Below, piece after piece: positions 1-9,216 of a DNA stretch of 64,000 nucleotides. The DNA lies in the NCBI RefSeq assembly GCF_021789315.1, contig NZ_CP084561.1, positions 2,170,001 to 2,234,000 on the forward strand. Direction: 5' to 3'. The number at the start of each line of letters is the position of its first letter. Positions within the stretch are counted from its first letter, which is position 1. Made by a program: the position numbers and the translations under genes. Under the pieces are notes generated by a model. The model did not search any database. It was not told the DNA's origin and saw nothing but the letters and a program-made list of their open reading frames with translations. Source of the DNA: Arthrobacter sp. FW305-BF8. Lineage in GTDB: Bacteria; Actinomycetota; Actinomycetes; Actinomycetales; Micrococcaceae.

Positions 1-1
1 A

Positions 2-1231
2 CGCATCATCGAGAAAACGGTTGATCGCTCCGTGGCTGACGATGAGCTCAGCACCCTTAACGACGAGCTAACGTCCCGCCACGAGGAGATCTCAGAGCGG
101 CATTTCGCAAGCCAGCTTCGGGCTTTGTCGGCTGATCTCACCGCAGAAGTAGAATCATTTGCCCCCGGGCGATCTATTGATGTGGGGTCTGTCCAAGCGA
201 CGTTTAAGCCTCAAGTCACGCGATTCAACGTAAAGGTGGACGACCATGGCACCAAAACGAACATCGAGCGCCAAGGACATGGGTTTCAACGGTCATTGCT
301 GATTGCTGCTTTGAAGCTCTTGGCACATCGCGGGGCCGCGAATAGGGATGCAAGCGTCATCTACATGGCGATCGAAGAACCTGAGCTATTCCAGCATCCG
401 ACCCAGGCAAAGGCGTTCGCGACTGTTTTACGAAGCCTTGCCGAAGATAAGGACTCGGGAATTCAGGTTGGTTATGCGACGCACAGTCCCTACTTCATCG
501 AACCTACCTACTTTGATCAAGTTCGACGGGTACAGCGTTCTGCAGATGCTTCGGTCAGTCCTCAAGTCACTGTTTATGAGGCATCGATGGACGCAGTCGT
601 GAAGGAGTTGGATACCTTTCTCGAAGAGAGCGCCGTAAGAAGCAGACTCGATAATGCCTGCCTGCATGAGCTACGAGATGCGATGTTCGCTTCCGCCGTT
701 CTCGTAGTAGAGGGTACGACCGATCGCGCCATAATTGAGGGCGTCGCTGAAGCCAATGTGGCCTTATCGAGCCTTGGCGTGGAAGTAGCTGTTGCTAATT
801 CCAAGGGACAGATACTGCTGCCAGCAGCTATCCTCCGCCTGCTTGGTGTCCCCCACTTCATTTTGTTCGATGCGGACAAGGATTCTGGACGGAGAGTCCG
901 CGCCAAAGGGAAGCCTGAAGCAGCGGCCATAGCTCAAGAGCAAAAGGACTCCAAAGACAATCGAACAATGCTCCGCTTCCTCGGTGAACCGGAGACGGAC
1001 TGGCCGAGCGGGTTTTGCGGTACTGCTGCCTGGGCAATGGAAGATATGCTTGAGACCTTTGTTGCTGCCAAATGGCCTCAGTTCGAGATTGTCAGACAGG
1101 CCCTAGTTGACGCGGGACGAGGAGCCGACGGCAAGAATGCTGCTACATACCGCATCGCCGCGAGGAGCGCAGGTTCTTCTCCAGCTGATCTCGCAACCAT
1201 CATTTCTCAAGTATCAAGTATGGCCGTCTAG
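2..1231 (+). CDS. OLD-family ATP-dependent endonuclease, 5' end outside window
   Basis: The reading frame is open to the left edge, so the N-terminal part with the Walker A motif is missing; the first in-frame start inside the window is a GTG at 32. Numbering from that GTG, the visible part has the C-terminal half of an ABC-type ATPase, with a GHGFQRS signature near residue 83, a Walker B-like IEEPE at 114-118 and a YATHSPYF switch region near 148. A TOPRIM nuclease domain follows, with its glutamate in VVEGTTD (residue 227) and a DAD pair at 280-282. This is the OLD/class 2 arrangement: ATP hydrolysis coupled to metal-dependent DNA cleavage. Such proteins occur as stand-alone phage-defence nucleases or with a partner helicase (Gabija type). 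No partner is visible downstream, where only gene debris follows, so the biological role is open. Confidence 0.8.
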   Translation, partial: RIIEKTVDRSVADDELSTLNDELTSRHEEISERHFASQLRALSADLTAEVESFAPGRSIDVGSVQATFKPQVTRFNVKVDDHGTKTNIERQGHGFQRSLLIAALKLLAHRGAANRDASVIYMAIEEPELFQHPTQAKAFATVLRSLAEDKDSGIQVGYATHSPYFIEPTYFDQVRRVQRSADASVSPQVTVYEASMDAVVKELDTFLEESAVRSRLDNACLHELRDAMFASAVLVVEGTTDRAIIEGVAEANVALSSLGVEVAVANSKGQILLPAAILRLLGVPHFILFDADKDSGRRVRAKGKPEAAAIAQEQKDSKDNRTMLRFLGEPETDWPSGFCGTAAWAMEDMLETFVAAKWPQFEIVRQALVDAGRGADGKNAATYRIAARSAGSSPADLATIISQVSSMAV

Positions 1232-1555
1232 GGACGTTTGGTGATGCTTGCGCTCAGATTGATGTTTTGCAGTTCGGCGAGCTGTATTGACCAGCGAGGC
1301 TAGTGACGCTCGGCGTGGTTCGGTGACATGAAGACTTCCGGGTGGAGTGGGGCTTGTCTAGAGTCCAATTCCACGCACGGAGGTGTTCATCTCCCGCCCT
1401 CACGCTCTTCTGATGCTTCGTGACCGGCTGCAGCTCGCGCAGTTTGCCGTTGACTAGTGCTGGAGTCTGCGCGCATGTCGGTGACGGTGGAAAACTGAGC
1501 CGTATCCAGGAGTGCACGCCCCGCCGCGTCGATCCCAGGGCCGCGGAACCGGGAG

Positions 1556-2100
1556 CTAACTCTTTCTTGGCGTTCTGGTCTGTTTCACTAAGTCGGCTGC
1601 CCATGGTCGGATTACTTGATGGAATCGTGTGACAATTGTCGGCAGGTGCCAGTCTGAACACTCTGCGGCCTCGAACAGAGCGGCGGAGATCCGCAGTGCC
1701 TGTTCGATGAGGCCGTATCGGAGTGATCCGGCTGCGATGATCGCGTTGTGGTGCGGCCAGCCTTGCTTACGAATCCCAAGACCCTGCAACTCACCGCCGC
1801 GGAACAGCGTCGGCGGCGAGCTCCGTGCCCAGTGGGTATCACTTTTGGGTTGATGCCCTGGCCGGATACGCGGCAGCCCGGCGTAGAAACTCATTCTCCT
1901 GACATCTGGGAACTTTCTCTGCGATTCGTCGAGGCGCGCGAGTTGTTCGACGGCGCAGGCGAGCTCTTTGATCCCGAAGGTGGTCAGCGCGGATGTGTTC
2001 CATTCGGAAGGCCATGTCCTGCCATTCGGTGACGGTGTTGTCGAGGCCGGCGCGGGTCAGCCGGGTGGAGGCGATGATGCTGTCCATGCTCATGGGCGCC
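1556..2100 (-). pseudogene. Decayed glycogen-debranching/MGH1-type glycosidase fragment
   Basis: On the minus strand the stretch WPHHNAIIAAGSLRYG (around 1700-1770) resembles the WPHDNAIIAAG-type signature of amylo-alpha-1,6-glucosidase-like glycoside hydrolases. It is followed by a plausible helix ending ALFEAAE. Upstream residues continue only if the frame is changed near 1890, so at least one frameshift is needed. No start codon or full domain is present. The upstream part (1990-2100, MDSIIASTRLTRAG) may belong to another relic. Family assignment rests on one short motif. Confidence 0.45.
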
Positions 2101-2277
2101 CATGTCTGCGGGCAGGTCCGTTGGCTCAGCGACGTCCTACAGGTCGCAGATGGACAGGTCTACGACCTGGTAATCGGAGAGCCGGCGGCGTTCCAGTTCG
2201 GCGATGGCGAGGGCGTGCAACCCATCAGGGGCATGTGTTCGTGGCCGGCTTCAAGGATGGGACATTCCTAGCTCCGT

Positions 2278-2760
2278 TTACCCCATACAGTGGACATCCG
2301 CCATGCTTGCTTGTGGCGCCTCAATTGCAGTGGAAACTGCGAAAACGCCCTTGTCGTCCGCCCGCATCCCGGGGGTAATCTCGTTGGCCTTCCCGATTAT
2401 TGTTCCAGCATCGTTTTTGAGCTGCAGCTCAATGTAAATGCCGCTGACACAAGCGAGATTGGTCTGGATGGCGACCTTATAGCAAGACTCGGCGTACGAC
2501 GGGCACGTCGTCCCACTTTTCTCGGACGCTTTTGCCCAACGGACTGCGACTCCATCGCCGACGTATACAAAGCCGTCGGCCTTCTGATCTGGAGTCAACC
2601 CGTCTCCAAGCTTCTCCATCGCGGCATCGACCTCCTGCGTTGCCCTACTCTTGTCGGCAGCCGACTCAGCGGCGCAGCCGGACAATGCAAGGATTGCAAT
2701 ACAAAGCACAAGTGGCTTGAATTGAGGATTCTCATGCATGGTCTTGACCCGGTAATTCAT
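2278..2760 (-). CDS. Small secreted lipoprotein, function unknown
   Basis: A 160-residue protein with a lipoprotein signal: basic N-region, hydrophobic stretch PLVLCIAILAL, then lipobox LSGC with the lipidated cysteine at residue 29 of the longer start. A GGGGGAAAG ribosome-binding site lies just before the ATG at 2760; an alternative ATG at 2739 gives a normal-length signal too. The mature part (about 130 residues) has four cysteines that could form disulfides (CPSYAESC, NLAC, HCMG) and no motif I recognise. It has no same-strand neighbour and sits between relics, so the context gives no function. Confidence 0.65.
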   Translation of the reverse strand: MNYRVKTMHENPQFKPLVLCIAILALSGCAAESAADKSRATQEVDAAMEKLGDGLTPDQKADGFVYVGDGVAVRWAKASEKSGTTCPSYAESCYKVAIQTNLACVSGIYIELQLKNDAGTIIGKANEITPGMRADDKGVFAVSTAIEAPQASMADVHCMG

Positions 2761-3700
2761 CTTTCCCCCAAAGTTGCTCGTGCATTGAGGTTACTGCCCG
2801 GCGACTGCTCAACAGGCAATCCTGAGTAAATCCTGAGTCAGTCCTGAGAAAGGTTGTCACACAGCAGCGACTCTGCTCTCCGTGACCGCGTGGCGGTGGA
2901 ACCGAGGTGGTTTTCGCCCCTGCGGCGCGAGTGTGATGCTCTCCCTGGTGTGCCTTCCAGTTCCAACCGGTACACGTCCGGCCGGACCCCATCAGGAGAT
3001 AGTCGCCGAGTGAGTCGCCCCTCAGTTCACCCAGGAGGGCAGGGCGGTTTTCGACGACTATTCGCACAGCTGCGACGGTGATTTCCCGGCCTTCAGTAGC
3101 CGCACCGGAACTCAGCACCTACTGCACCCGGGTCTGGTAGTGGAAGACGAAGGTGTATTCTCCGGCAGCGGCCGAGGCTGCCGACCGGCGGTTGCTTCGG
3201 TCTCACGCGCTGGGCGGAGGGATGCATGCTCGGGTCTTTCAGCCTTGCAGACGTGGACGGAGGATGGCGCCGACGAATGATAGGCAGGTAGCCGTGTCGG
3301 CAGCCATCATGCGCGCATGTGTGTGGAAGCGTCCAAGTCCGCCTCCGCTTCCGTCAGCTGAGTGACTGGCGCAGTCGCTCGACACCGTCGGACACTCTCC
3401 GGGAAGAGGTCCAGATGCTCAAATGCTTACCGCCCGCGACGCGACGGAACGCATCGGCGACACAGTGGCGGACTCGCTCCGCCTCTGGCACGACGATCCT
3501 CGGGTTCGTACGGCTCTTCTCGGCAAGCTGAAGACCTGCTGACAAGGCGGGCGCTGTGAAGCTTTGCTTGGGTGGACCAGGGCTGACGGGGCAAGCGTAG
3601 GCGGGCTCCCAGTCATGCCCGATTCCCGTCCTTCGACCATGAGATGTCTGAAGGAGGTGGAACACCGTGCTGAGCCGCGACTGCAATCTGGGCGTCATGA
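2761..3700. other. Gene-free stretch
   Basis: Only short overlapping frames on both strands, none with a recognisable domain and a good ribosome-binding site together. A 39-codon frame around 3424-3540 could be a short real or broken gene just upstream of the integrase relic, but nothing supports it. It reads as decayed accessory DNA. Confidence 0.5.
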
Positions 3701-4456
3701 CCCGACTGCCGCCCTGCAACGCGCAAAGAGCACGGCATCACTTTCGCTACTGAAGCAGAAGCGACCACCCTGAAGCGTCTCCTCGACGCCAATAACCAGT
3801 CGTTCGAAATCGCTCAGCACGCGATGGTTCAGAACCAGACCAAGGCGCCGACGGTCGCCGCAGTCATCCAGGAGCACATCGATCTGTTGGTGCGCCCCTC
3901 CGTCGGAACGGTCCAGACGTACCAATCGACGTTGAAGCTGCATATCGCCGACGTCATAGGGCACATTCCGGTCGACAAGCTCGATTACCGGCATATGACG
4001 TACTGGATCAAGTCGATGCAGGCCAAGGGCAGGTCGCCCAAGACCATCAAGAACAACCATGGTTTGATCTTCGCCGCCATGGAAACCGCCGTCATGCTGC
4101 GCTACCGGAAGGACAATCCGTGCCGGGGCGTCCAGCTTCCGTCTGGCGAGAAAGCAGAGGATGAAGCCCGGTTCCTGACGCATGCCGAATTTGGGCTCAT
4201 CCTCGAGGGCATGGGGGAGCGGTACAAGGCTTTCACTGAGTTCCTGGTCATGACTGGGACCCGCTTCGGCGAAGCAACTGCGGTTACCGTAGCCGACGTC
4301 GATCTCATGTCCAAGCCGGCAACCATGCGGATCAACAAGGCGTGGAAGCGCGGGAAAGGTTCGGAGTACTACATCGGCGCCACAAAGACGGGCGCAGGGA
4401 AGTTCGCAGTACTTGGAGCGCTCCTGTCCGGTGCCGGTTGCGGAAACATGCATTAG
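3701..4456 (+). pseudogene. Tyrosine recombinase (phage-type integrase), truncated
   Basis: The conserved part begins upstream of the first ATG (3824): the frame from about 3701 reads through HGITFATEAEATTLKRLLDA, typical of the arm/core-binding region of actinobacterial phage integrases. The SAM-like core-binding domain covers roughly 3850-4110. The catalytic domain begins with the first arginine box TGTRFGEATAV (about 4254-4285). It stops soon after KTGAGK near 4400. The H-x-x-R box and the nucleophilic tyrosine are missing, so the protein cannot recombine DNA. The 3' end dissolves into unrelated sequence just before a copy of the 38-bp repeat at about 4610. Confidence 0.8.
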
Positions 4457-4609
4457 ATGCACGAAATCTACAGTGGCAAGGGATACGCGGGCAATACAGC
4501 TTTAAGGTCAAGATGGTCGTGCTCGCCGGGATCCCTATCTGACATGTGGAAACGGCCAGTTCCTTGGCGCACTGAAGGAAGTTCTCGCAGCTACTCCACT
4601 CCCGTTGTT

Positions 4610-4640
4610 TTTACGCCGATAACCGGCCTTTCGTCAACCT
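4610..4640 (+). repeat. Copy 1 of the 38-bp dispersed repeat (degenerate)
   Basis: ACGCCGATAACCGG followed by CCTTTCGTCAA matches the core of the repeat best preserved at 18342-18379. It directly follows the integrase relic. Confidence 0.55.
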
Positions 4641-4669
4641 GGGGGAGAGGTGCCGGTCCGGGGCCCTGG

Positions 4670-5092
4670 CTAGTCTTCCTGGACTTCCTCCAGGACCGCG
4701 CGCGCGGCTGCCGCGTCGTGGAGGTCCGGCAGGTACTTCTCCTGCTCCTCAATCTTGCGGCGGTAGAAGTCATGAGCGGCTTGTTTAGTGATCCCCAGCG
4801 CTTCGCCGATCTGCGCCCACCTCGCGCCTGCCTCACGCGCCGATTTGATGACGTACCAGCGCCTGGCCGTGAGCAGTTCGACGGCCTTCGCGTTCGCGCG
4901 TAGCGCCTCAAGCGCTGCGACTTCCCTTACCCCGGCAAGGAACTGTGCTGCGGCCTCCCGCGCCTGGTCGCTGCCGGTGGCAGACACTTCGCGCCAGGTC
5001 TCACCGCTGTTGAAGTCTTCCCACACTTTGAGCAACTCGTGGATATCACCGCTGCTGAGTGCCTGCTCGACCGACGCCGCATCTCCATCCAT
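4670..5092 (-). CDS. Small helix-turn-helix protein
   Basis: A 140-residue mostly helical protein. Residues 92-113 (WAQIGEALGITKQAAHDFYRRK) form a clear helix-turn-helix of the sigma-region-4/HTH type, so DNA binding is likely. The N-terminal 80 residues show no other known domain. The start at 5092 lies four bases from a 16-bp perfect palindrome (5096-5111), which suggests autoregulation; no standard ribosome-binding site is visible, so a leaderless message is possible. Neighbours are relics, so its targets cannot be inferred. Confidence 0.7.
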   Translation of the reverse strand: MDGDAASVEQALSSGDIHELLKVWEDFNSGETWREVSATGSDQAREAAAQFLAGVREVAALEALRANAKAVELLTARRWYVIKSAREAGARWAQIGEALGITKQAAHDFYRRKIEEQEKYLPDLHDAAAARAVLEEVQED

Positions 5093-5095
5093 GAA

Positions 5096-5111
5096 GTCAA
5101 GCTAGCTTGAC
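5096..5111. promoter_or_regulatory. 16-bp perfect palindrome at the HTH gene start
   Basis: GTCAAGCTAGCTTGAC is its own reverse complement and ends four bases before the ATG of the minus-strand HTH gene. Position and symmetry fit a dimer-binding autoregulatory operator. Confidence 0.5.
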
Positions 5112-5652
5112 GACTCCCGCAGGTCAACTGAAGCTTCGATTTGCCAGAGCTGTCCCGGTCCACCAGCAGCCACATGCAGAGTTGCCGGGCAGCTCGAACT
5201 CACAGACCTACAAGTAGATGAGGGATTCTCTCCTCTAATGACGGTCAAGACCGAACGCCGATATTTTGCGATTCCGTCAATCTGGCGCGGTGGTTGTTCT
5301 GGTTGATCACGCGGCCGGAACTGGTGCGATTCTGGTCCGTCCATGGGTGGGGATCAATTCAGGTTATCCACGGCTGGAAGGGGAGCCGTTGGGGACGCTC
5401 CATGGCAGCAGTAGCGGTGGATAACCTATGAGAATTGTCCCCGGCTGTGGGCGGGCGGACCTGACTTCTCGTTCAAAAGTCGATCTGTTCCGAGGACCAG
5501 GCAAAGGAGCCGTGTGTCAGCTTTGGGTGTACTCAAACTTGGCGACGCGGCCGCCAATTCGCTGAGAAGAGAAGCCTGCCGATCTCGCGTCAGAATCAGG
5601 CTGCCGTCCACCCTCTTCGCCATGTGTCCGCCCATTCAACGGCGAATGTCAG
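5112..5652. other. Gene-free stretch
   Basis: No frame with a recognisable domain. A 69-codon minus frame at 5426-5635 has no family resemblance and no clear start signal. It separates the HTH gene from the DUF202 operon end. Confidence 0.4.
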
Positions 5653-5991
5653 TTAGGTGAGGGGCAGGAAGAGTACGGTGTATATTCCCAGTGCTGCGAG
5701 GACGATGACACTGCCGGCCACTGCTGCTGTTGATGCAATGTCCGGGGTCATCCTTTCCTGTTGGATGCCGCGGATGGCGCGATGGAAGCGGCGCTTGTGG
5801 GTGAGGTTGATGGCCAGGGCGGTGACGGCGGCAGCGGTTACCAGGGTGCCGGTGAACCAGCCGTGGTGGGGCATCCAGCGGAGGAAGATGGCCGCGGCGA
5901 CTACCAGAGATAAGGTGGTGCGGCCCCAGGCCAGATCAGTGCGTTCGGGCTGGAGGCCGGCGTCGCCGTGCTTCGGCTTGCTGCTGGGCAT
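5653..5991 (-). CDS. DUF202 membrane protein (second of a pair)
   Basis: A 112-residue membrane protein. The N-terminal LQPERTDLAWGRTTLSL is the DUF202 signature and runs into the first of three predicted membrane helices; the others are around TLVTAAAVTALAINL and STAAVAGSVIVLAALGIY. The start lies two bases after the stop of the upstream DUF202 gene, so the two are almost certainly cotranscribed and probably form a heteromer, as paired DUF202 genes often do. It ends the FGE-DUF202-DUF202 operon. Biochemical function of the family is unknown. Confidence 0.85.
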   Translation of the reverse strand: MPSSKPKHGDAGLQPERTDLAWGRTTLSLVVAAAIFLRWMPHHGWFTGTLVTAAAVTALAINLTHKRRFHRAIRGIQQERMTPDIASTAAVAGSVIVLAALGIYTVLFLPLT

Positions 5992-5993
5992 GG

Positions 5994-6389
5994 TCAGGCG
6001 GGACGGGCGAGGACGAAGACGACCATGGCGGCTGCGATGAGGGCGCCGCCGGCGGCGAGGATGGGAGCGATCCAGGGCAGCGGCAGCGGGTTCTTGCGTC
6101 GCATGGCGCGTTCGATGTTTAGCCAGCGGAAGAATGACCCTGCGCCGATGGCGAGGGCGAGGAGGAGCAGGAGCACGGCGAGGGTTTTGCGCAGTTCCGG
6201 GCCGAAGAGATCGGCCATGTAGGCTTCGACGGCGACGCCGCCGGCGAGCAGGGCCAGCGAGGTGCGGATCCAGGCGAGGAAGGTGCGCTCGTTGGCGAGG
6301 GTGAAGCGCGGGTCCGGCTCAGTTCCGCCGCCGAGGATCCGGGCGGAGAAGCCCTCCGGTCCGCCGTTGCGGATTCGTGCATCAGCCAT
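5994..6389 (-). CDS. DUF202/YidH-type membrane protein (first of a pair)
   Basis: A 131-residue protein. The start at 6389 (MADARIRNGG) is preferred over a longer frame because the extra residues are antisense-like and overlap the FGE gene. The signature PRFTLANERTFLAWIRTSLAL (split over residues 27-47) identifies DUF202 of the YidH branch. Three membrane helices follow: LALLAGGVAVEAY, LAVLLLLLALAIGAG and ILAAGGALIAAAMVVFVLA. It begins 29 bases after the FGE stop, so it belongs to that operon. The function is unknown; the link to FGE is contextual only. Confidence 0.88.
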   Translation of the reverse strand: MADARIRNGGPEGFSARILGGGTEPDPRFTLANERTFLAWIRTSLALLAGGVAVEAYMADLFGPELRKTLAVLLLLLALAIGAGSFFRWLNIERAMRRKNPLPLPWIAPILAAGGALIAAAMVVFVLARPA

Positions 6390-6418
6390 GCCTGCTGCTT
6401 TCTGTGTAGACCCTGGGT

Positions 6419-7432
6419 TTAGGTGAAGACTATGGTGCGGAAGCCGAGGTTGCCGGAGGAGGATTCGGGCGTGTTGGAGGTGCGTGCTGCGACGCGGTAC
6501 CGGTTGCAGTAGGAGTCGTGGCAGAGGTAGGAGCCGCCGCGCATGACCCGTCCGGCGCCGATGGTGGGTCCTTGGGGATTGTCGGCAGGGGAGTTGCGGT
6601 AGTACTTGGGCAGGAACCAGTCGGCGCACCATTCCCAGACGTTGCCCGCCATTTCATAGAGGCCGTACCCGTTGGGCGGGAAACTCCTAACGGGGGCGGT
6701 GCCGAGGTGGCCGTCGTCGCGGGTGTTGGTGGTGGGGAAGGTCCCTTGCCAGATGTTGCAGCGGTGTTCCCCGTCGGGGGTGAGCTCGTTGCCCCAGGCG
6801 TAGCGCATCCCGGCCAGGCCGCCGCGGGCGGCGTATTCCCATTGGGCTTCGCTTGGCAGTCGCCGCCCTGCCCAGTCACAGTAGGCGAGGGCGTCGTTGT
6901 GGGAGATATGCACCACGGGGTGGTCCGGGGTGTCGTGCCAAGTGGAGTTCGGCCCGGTCGGATGGGCCCAGTCCGCGCCCCTGATGTCCAGCCACCATGG
7001 CGCCCCGGCCGCAGCGCCCAGGATGGCTGCGCTGCTCGCGGTAGACAGTAGGTGGAACACCGCTGAAGAACAGTACTGCTCAGCCTCGGTCCGGTAGCCC
7101 GTAGCTTGAACAAACGCTCCGAACATGCTGTTTGTCACCGCTGTCGCATCGATCCGGAACCCATCCAGCCGCACTTTGTGCACCGGAGTCTCCCCGTCGG
7201 CCGGGTACCCTTCCCCGAACGCGTCCCCCATGCTGAATGTTCCCCCGGGGATTTCAATGTCGTGATGTAGTTTCTGCCCGGCCCGGCGGCTGCTGTGGGC
7301 GGTTCCGTCGTGGGCGGGCTCCGGCAGGTGCGTCTGACGGGAGGGCGCGCAACATCCCTTCACCTGGCCGGTGGTGAGGACTCCGCCACCAGATGAATCT
7401 TTTGTTGTGGAACCAGTGATTGGCAGGTTCAT
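6419..7432 (-). CDS. Formylglycine-generating enzyme (sulfatase-modifying factor)
   Basis: A 337-residue FGE/SUMF1-type enzyme. It oxidises the cysteine of a CxPxR motif in sulfatases to formylglycine, the aldehyde that sulfatases need for catalysis. The FGE fold begins at IEIPGGTFSMGDAFGEG and runs to the C-terminal LGFRT. The catalytic, copper-binding cysteine pair is present as C304 and C309 in GGSYLCHDSYCNRYR, with the spacing of the aerobic enzymes. The first 55 residues are a poorly conserved leader with two cysteines. A GAGGAAAT ribosome-binding site precedes the ATG. The gene lies in the same-strand cluster as an arylsulfatase carrying CSPTR, the obvious client. Confidence 0.93.
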   Translation of the reverse strand: MNLPITGSTTKDSSGGGVLTTGQVKGCCAPSRQTHLPEPAHDGTAHSSRRAGQKLHHDIEIPGGTFSMGDAFGEGYPADGETPVHKVRLDGFRIDATAVTNSMFGAFVQATGYRTEAEQYCSSAVFHLLSTASSAAILGAAAGAPWWLDIRGADWAHPTGPNSTWHDTPDHPVVHISHNDALAYCDWAGRRLPSEAQWEYAARGGLAGMRYAWGNELTPDGEHRCNIWQGTFPTTNTRDDGHLGTAPVRSFPPNGYGLYEMAGNVWEWCADWFLPKYYRNSPADNPQGPTIGAGRVMRGGSYLCHDSYCNRYRVAARTSNTPESSSGNLGFRTIVFT

Positions 7433-7499
7433 ATTTCCTCTTTGGGCTGGCTGTTCTCGAAGTGTGGAGGGGCTTTTCGGGTGTTTCGCTGGGTCCGCG

Positions 7500-7545
7500 C
7501 CCTCTGCGGATGACCCTGCTGATCAGGCGAGGGACCCGCAGAGGG
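7500..7545 (-). terminator. Candidate hairpin after choline oxidase
   Basis: A 10-bp inverted repeat, CCCTCTGCGG (7500-7509) and CCGCAGAGGG (7536-7545), with a 26-base loop, lies directly after the choline oxidase stop codon (7553). There is no U-run, so it may be an attenuator or mRNA-end stabiliser rather than a strong intrinsic terminator. Confidence 0.4.
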
Positions 7546-7552
7546 CTGGGGG

Positions 7553-9166
7553 TCAGACGCTTGCTGAGATGGGTTCTTCGGTCGCTGCCGTTCTCGGGGG
7601 TTCCCCGGCTATGAGTTCGGCGGCGCGCTCCCCGATCATGTACACGGTGAGGTTGGGGTTCACGGTGACGAGTTCGGGCATCACCGAGGCGTCCGCAACA
7701 CGCAGGGCCGTGACTCCCTTGACCCGCAGCTCGGGATCAAGAGGGGAATTCCCGTCGTCAGAGGCGCCCATACGGACTGTACCAGCGGGATGGTAGACGG
7801 TGTTGTGGGTGCGCCGGATGTAGTCCTGGATCTGCTCGTCGGTTTGTACATCCGCTCCGGGGAAGAGTTCCTCGCCGGCCCATTCATCCAGGGCCTGCTG
7901 GGAGACGATTTCCCGTGCCTTCCGCAGACCGGCGGTCATGATGCGCTGGTCGTATCCTTCCGGGTCAGTGAAGTAGCGGGGATCGACCCGGGGCTTGTCG
8001 CGGTAGTCCCGGGAGCGGAGCCGCACTGTCCCCCTGGAGCGGGCGTGCGTGACATTGGGCGTCAGGCAAAACACGTTGTCTGCCGTGGGGTAGCCCTGCC
8101 TGTACGTGTGCATGTCAAAGTTGACCGTGCCGTAGTGCATCATGAGGTCGGGCCGGTCAAGACCCTCGTCCACCTGGGCAAAAACTCCGATCTCCCACCA
8201 CTGGGTGGAGGCGGTGACCATGGGCTTTTTGGCCTGCCACTGGATCACGGCCTCCGGGTGGTCCTGCAGGTTGGCACCAACGCCGGGAGCGTCAACGAGT
8301 ACATCCACCCCCACCTGGGCCAGATGCTCTGCGGGACCGATACCTGAGAGCATCAGCAGCTTCGGTGAGTCAATGGCCCCGGCGGAGACGATCACTTCCC
8401 GGGAGGCGCCGATCATCTTGGGGGCGCCGAAGGCGCTGTCGACCACTTCGACGCCGGTGCAACGTTTGCTGTCGTCGAAGACCAGCCGGGTGGCATGGGT
8501 GCAGTCCAGGATCACGAGGTTGTCTCGGTCCGCGGCGGGGTGGAGGTAGGACACCGATGAGGATGCCCGCTTTCCGTCCTCTGTGGCATTGATCTGGAGG
8601 AAGTTTGCACCTTGTGTCACCGTCTTGCCTGCATTGAACCTGGCCCGTGGTATTCCGGCGGCGTCGGCGGCGTCGAGCAGTGCCACGCCACAGGGGTCGG
8701 CCGGGGGCACGTTGCGCAGCCGTACCGGGCCGTCGTGACCGTGATGTTCGCCGTCGTCGGCGTTGTTTTCGATCTTGCGGTAGAGCCGGAAGGCCAGTTC
8801 GGCGTTCCAGCCTGTGGCACCGAACTTCGACTCCCATTCGTCGATGTCCTCGGCCGGGGCCCAGAACGCGATGCACGAATTGTGCGAGGAGCATCCGCCC
8901 AGGACTTTAGCGCGGGCCATCCGCATGAAGGAGTTGCCGTTCTCCTGTTCTTCAACGGGATAGTCCCAGTCGTAGCCGGATTCCAGTAGTTCCATCCACC
9001 GGTTAAGGGTCAGGACTTCGTCAATGCCTTCGTCTCTGGGCCCAGCCTCGATGAGGGCCACCCTGACCGAGGGATCCTCGCTCAGGCGGGCCGCGACCAC
9101 GGCGCCGGCCGATCCCGCACCCACCACTACATAGTCAAAATTCTGCTCTTGCGGCCCGTGCAACAT
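7553..9166 (-). CDS. codA: Choline oxidase (GMC flavoprotein)
   Basis: A 537-residue GMC oxidoreductase that should oxidise choline through betaine aldehyde to glycine betaine with O2 as acceptor. It follows the remembered Arthrobacter globiformis choline oxidase very closely, for example RWMELLESGYDWDYP and GGCSSHNSCIAFWAP. The dinucleotide-binding GAGSAG is at residues 16-21. The histidine that carries covalent FAD in that enzyme is H95 here. Catalytic H459 (YHPAGTVRMG) and N503 (VNPN) have the same 44-residue spacing as H466 and N510 there. The start at 9166 follows GGAAAGGAAAGT. A longer frame begins with an ATG at 9217 that overlaps the ALDH stop by one base (TAATG), so translational coupling is an alternative. 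Confidence 0.9.
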   Translation of the reverse strand: MLHGPQEQNFDYVVVGAGSAGAVVAARLSEDPSVRVALIEAGPRDEGIDEVLTLNRWMELLESGYDWDYPVEEQENGNSFMRMARAKVLGGCSSHNSCIAFWAPAEDIDEWESKFGATGWNAELAFRLYRKIENNADDGEHHGHDGPVRLRNVPPADPCGVALLDAADAAGIPRARFNAGKTVTQGANFLQINATEDGKRASSSVSYLHPAADRDNLVILDCTHATRLVFDDSKRCTGVEVVDSAFGAPKMIGASREVIVSAGAIDSPKLLMLSGIGPAEHLAQVGVDVLVDAPGVGANLQDHPEAVIQWQAKKPMVTASTQWWEIGVFAQVDEGLDRPDLMMHYGTVNFDMHTYRQGYPTADNVFCLTPNVTHARSRGTVRLRSRDYRDKPRVDPRYFTDPEGYDQRIMTAGLRKAREIVSQQALDEWAGEELFPGADVQTDEQIQDYIRRTHNTVYHPAGTVRMGASDDGNSPLDPELRVKGVTALRVADASVMPELVTVNPNLTVYMIGERAAELIAGEPPRTAATEEPISASV

Positions 9167-9216
9167 ACTTTCCTTTCCGGGTTGCGTCATTGGAACCTGC
9201 GCGTCGTGCCCTGCCA

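Noticed and set aside
1254..1661. Minus-strand frame of 135 codons
   Set aside because: No domain, no ribosome-binding site, and the composition matches surrounding noncoding sequence; it partly overlaps the glycosidase relic in another frame.
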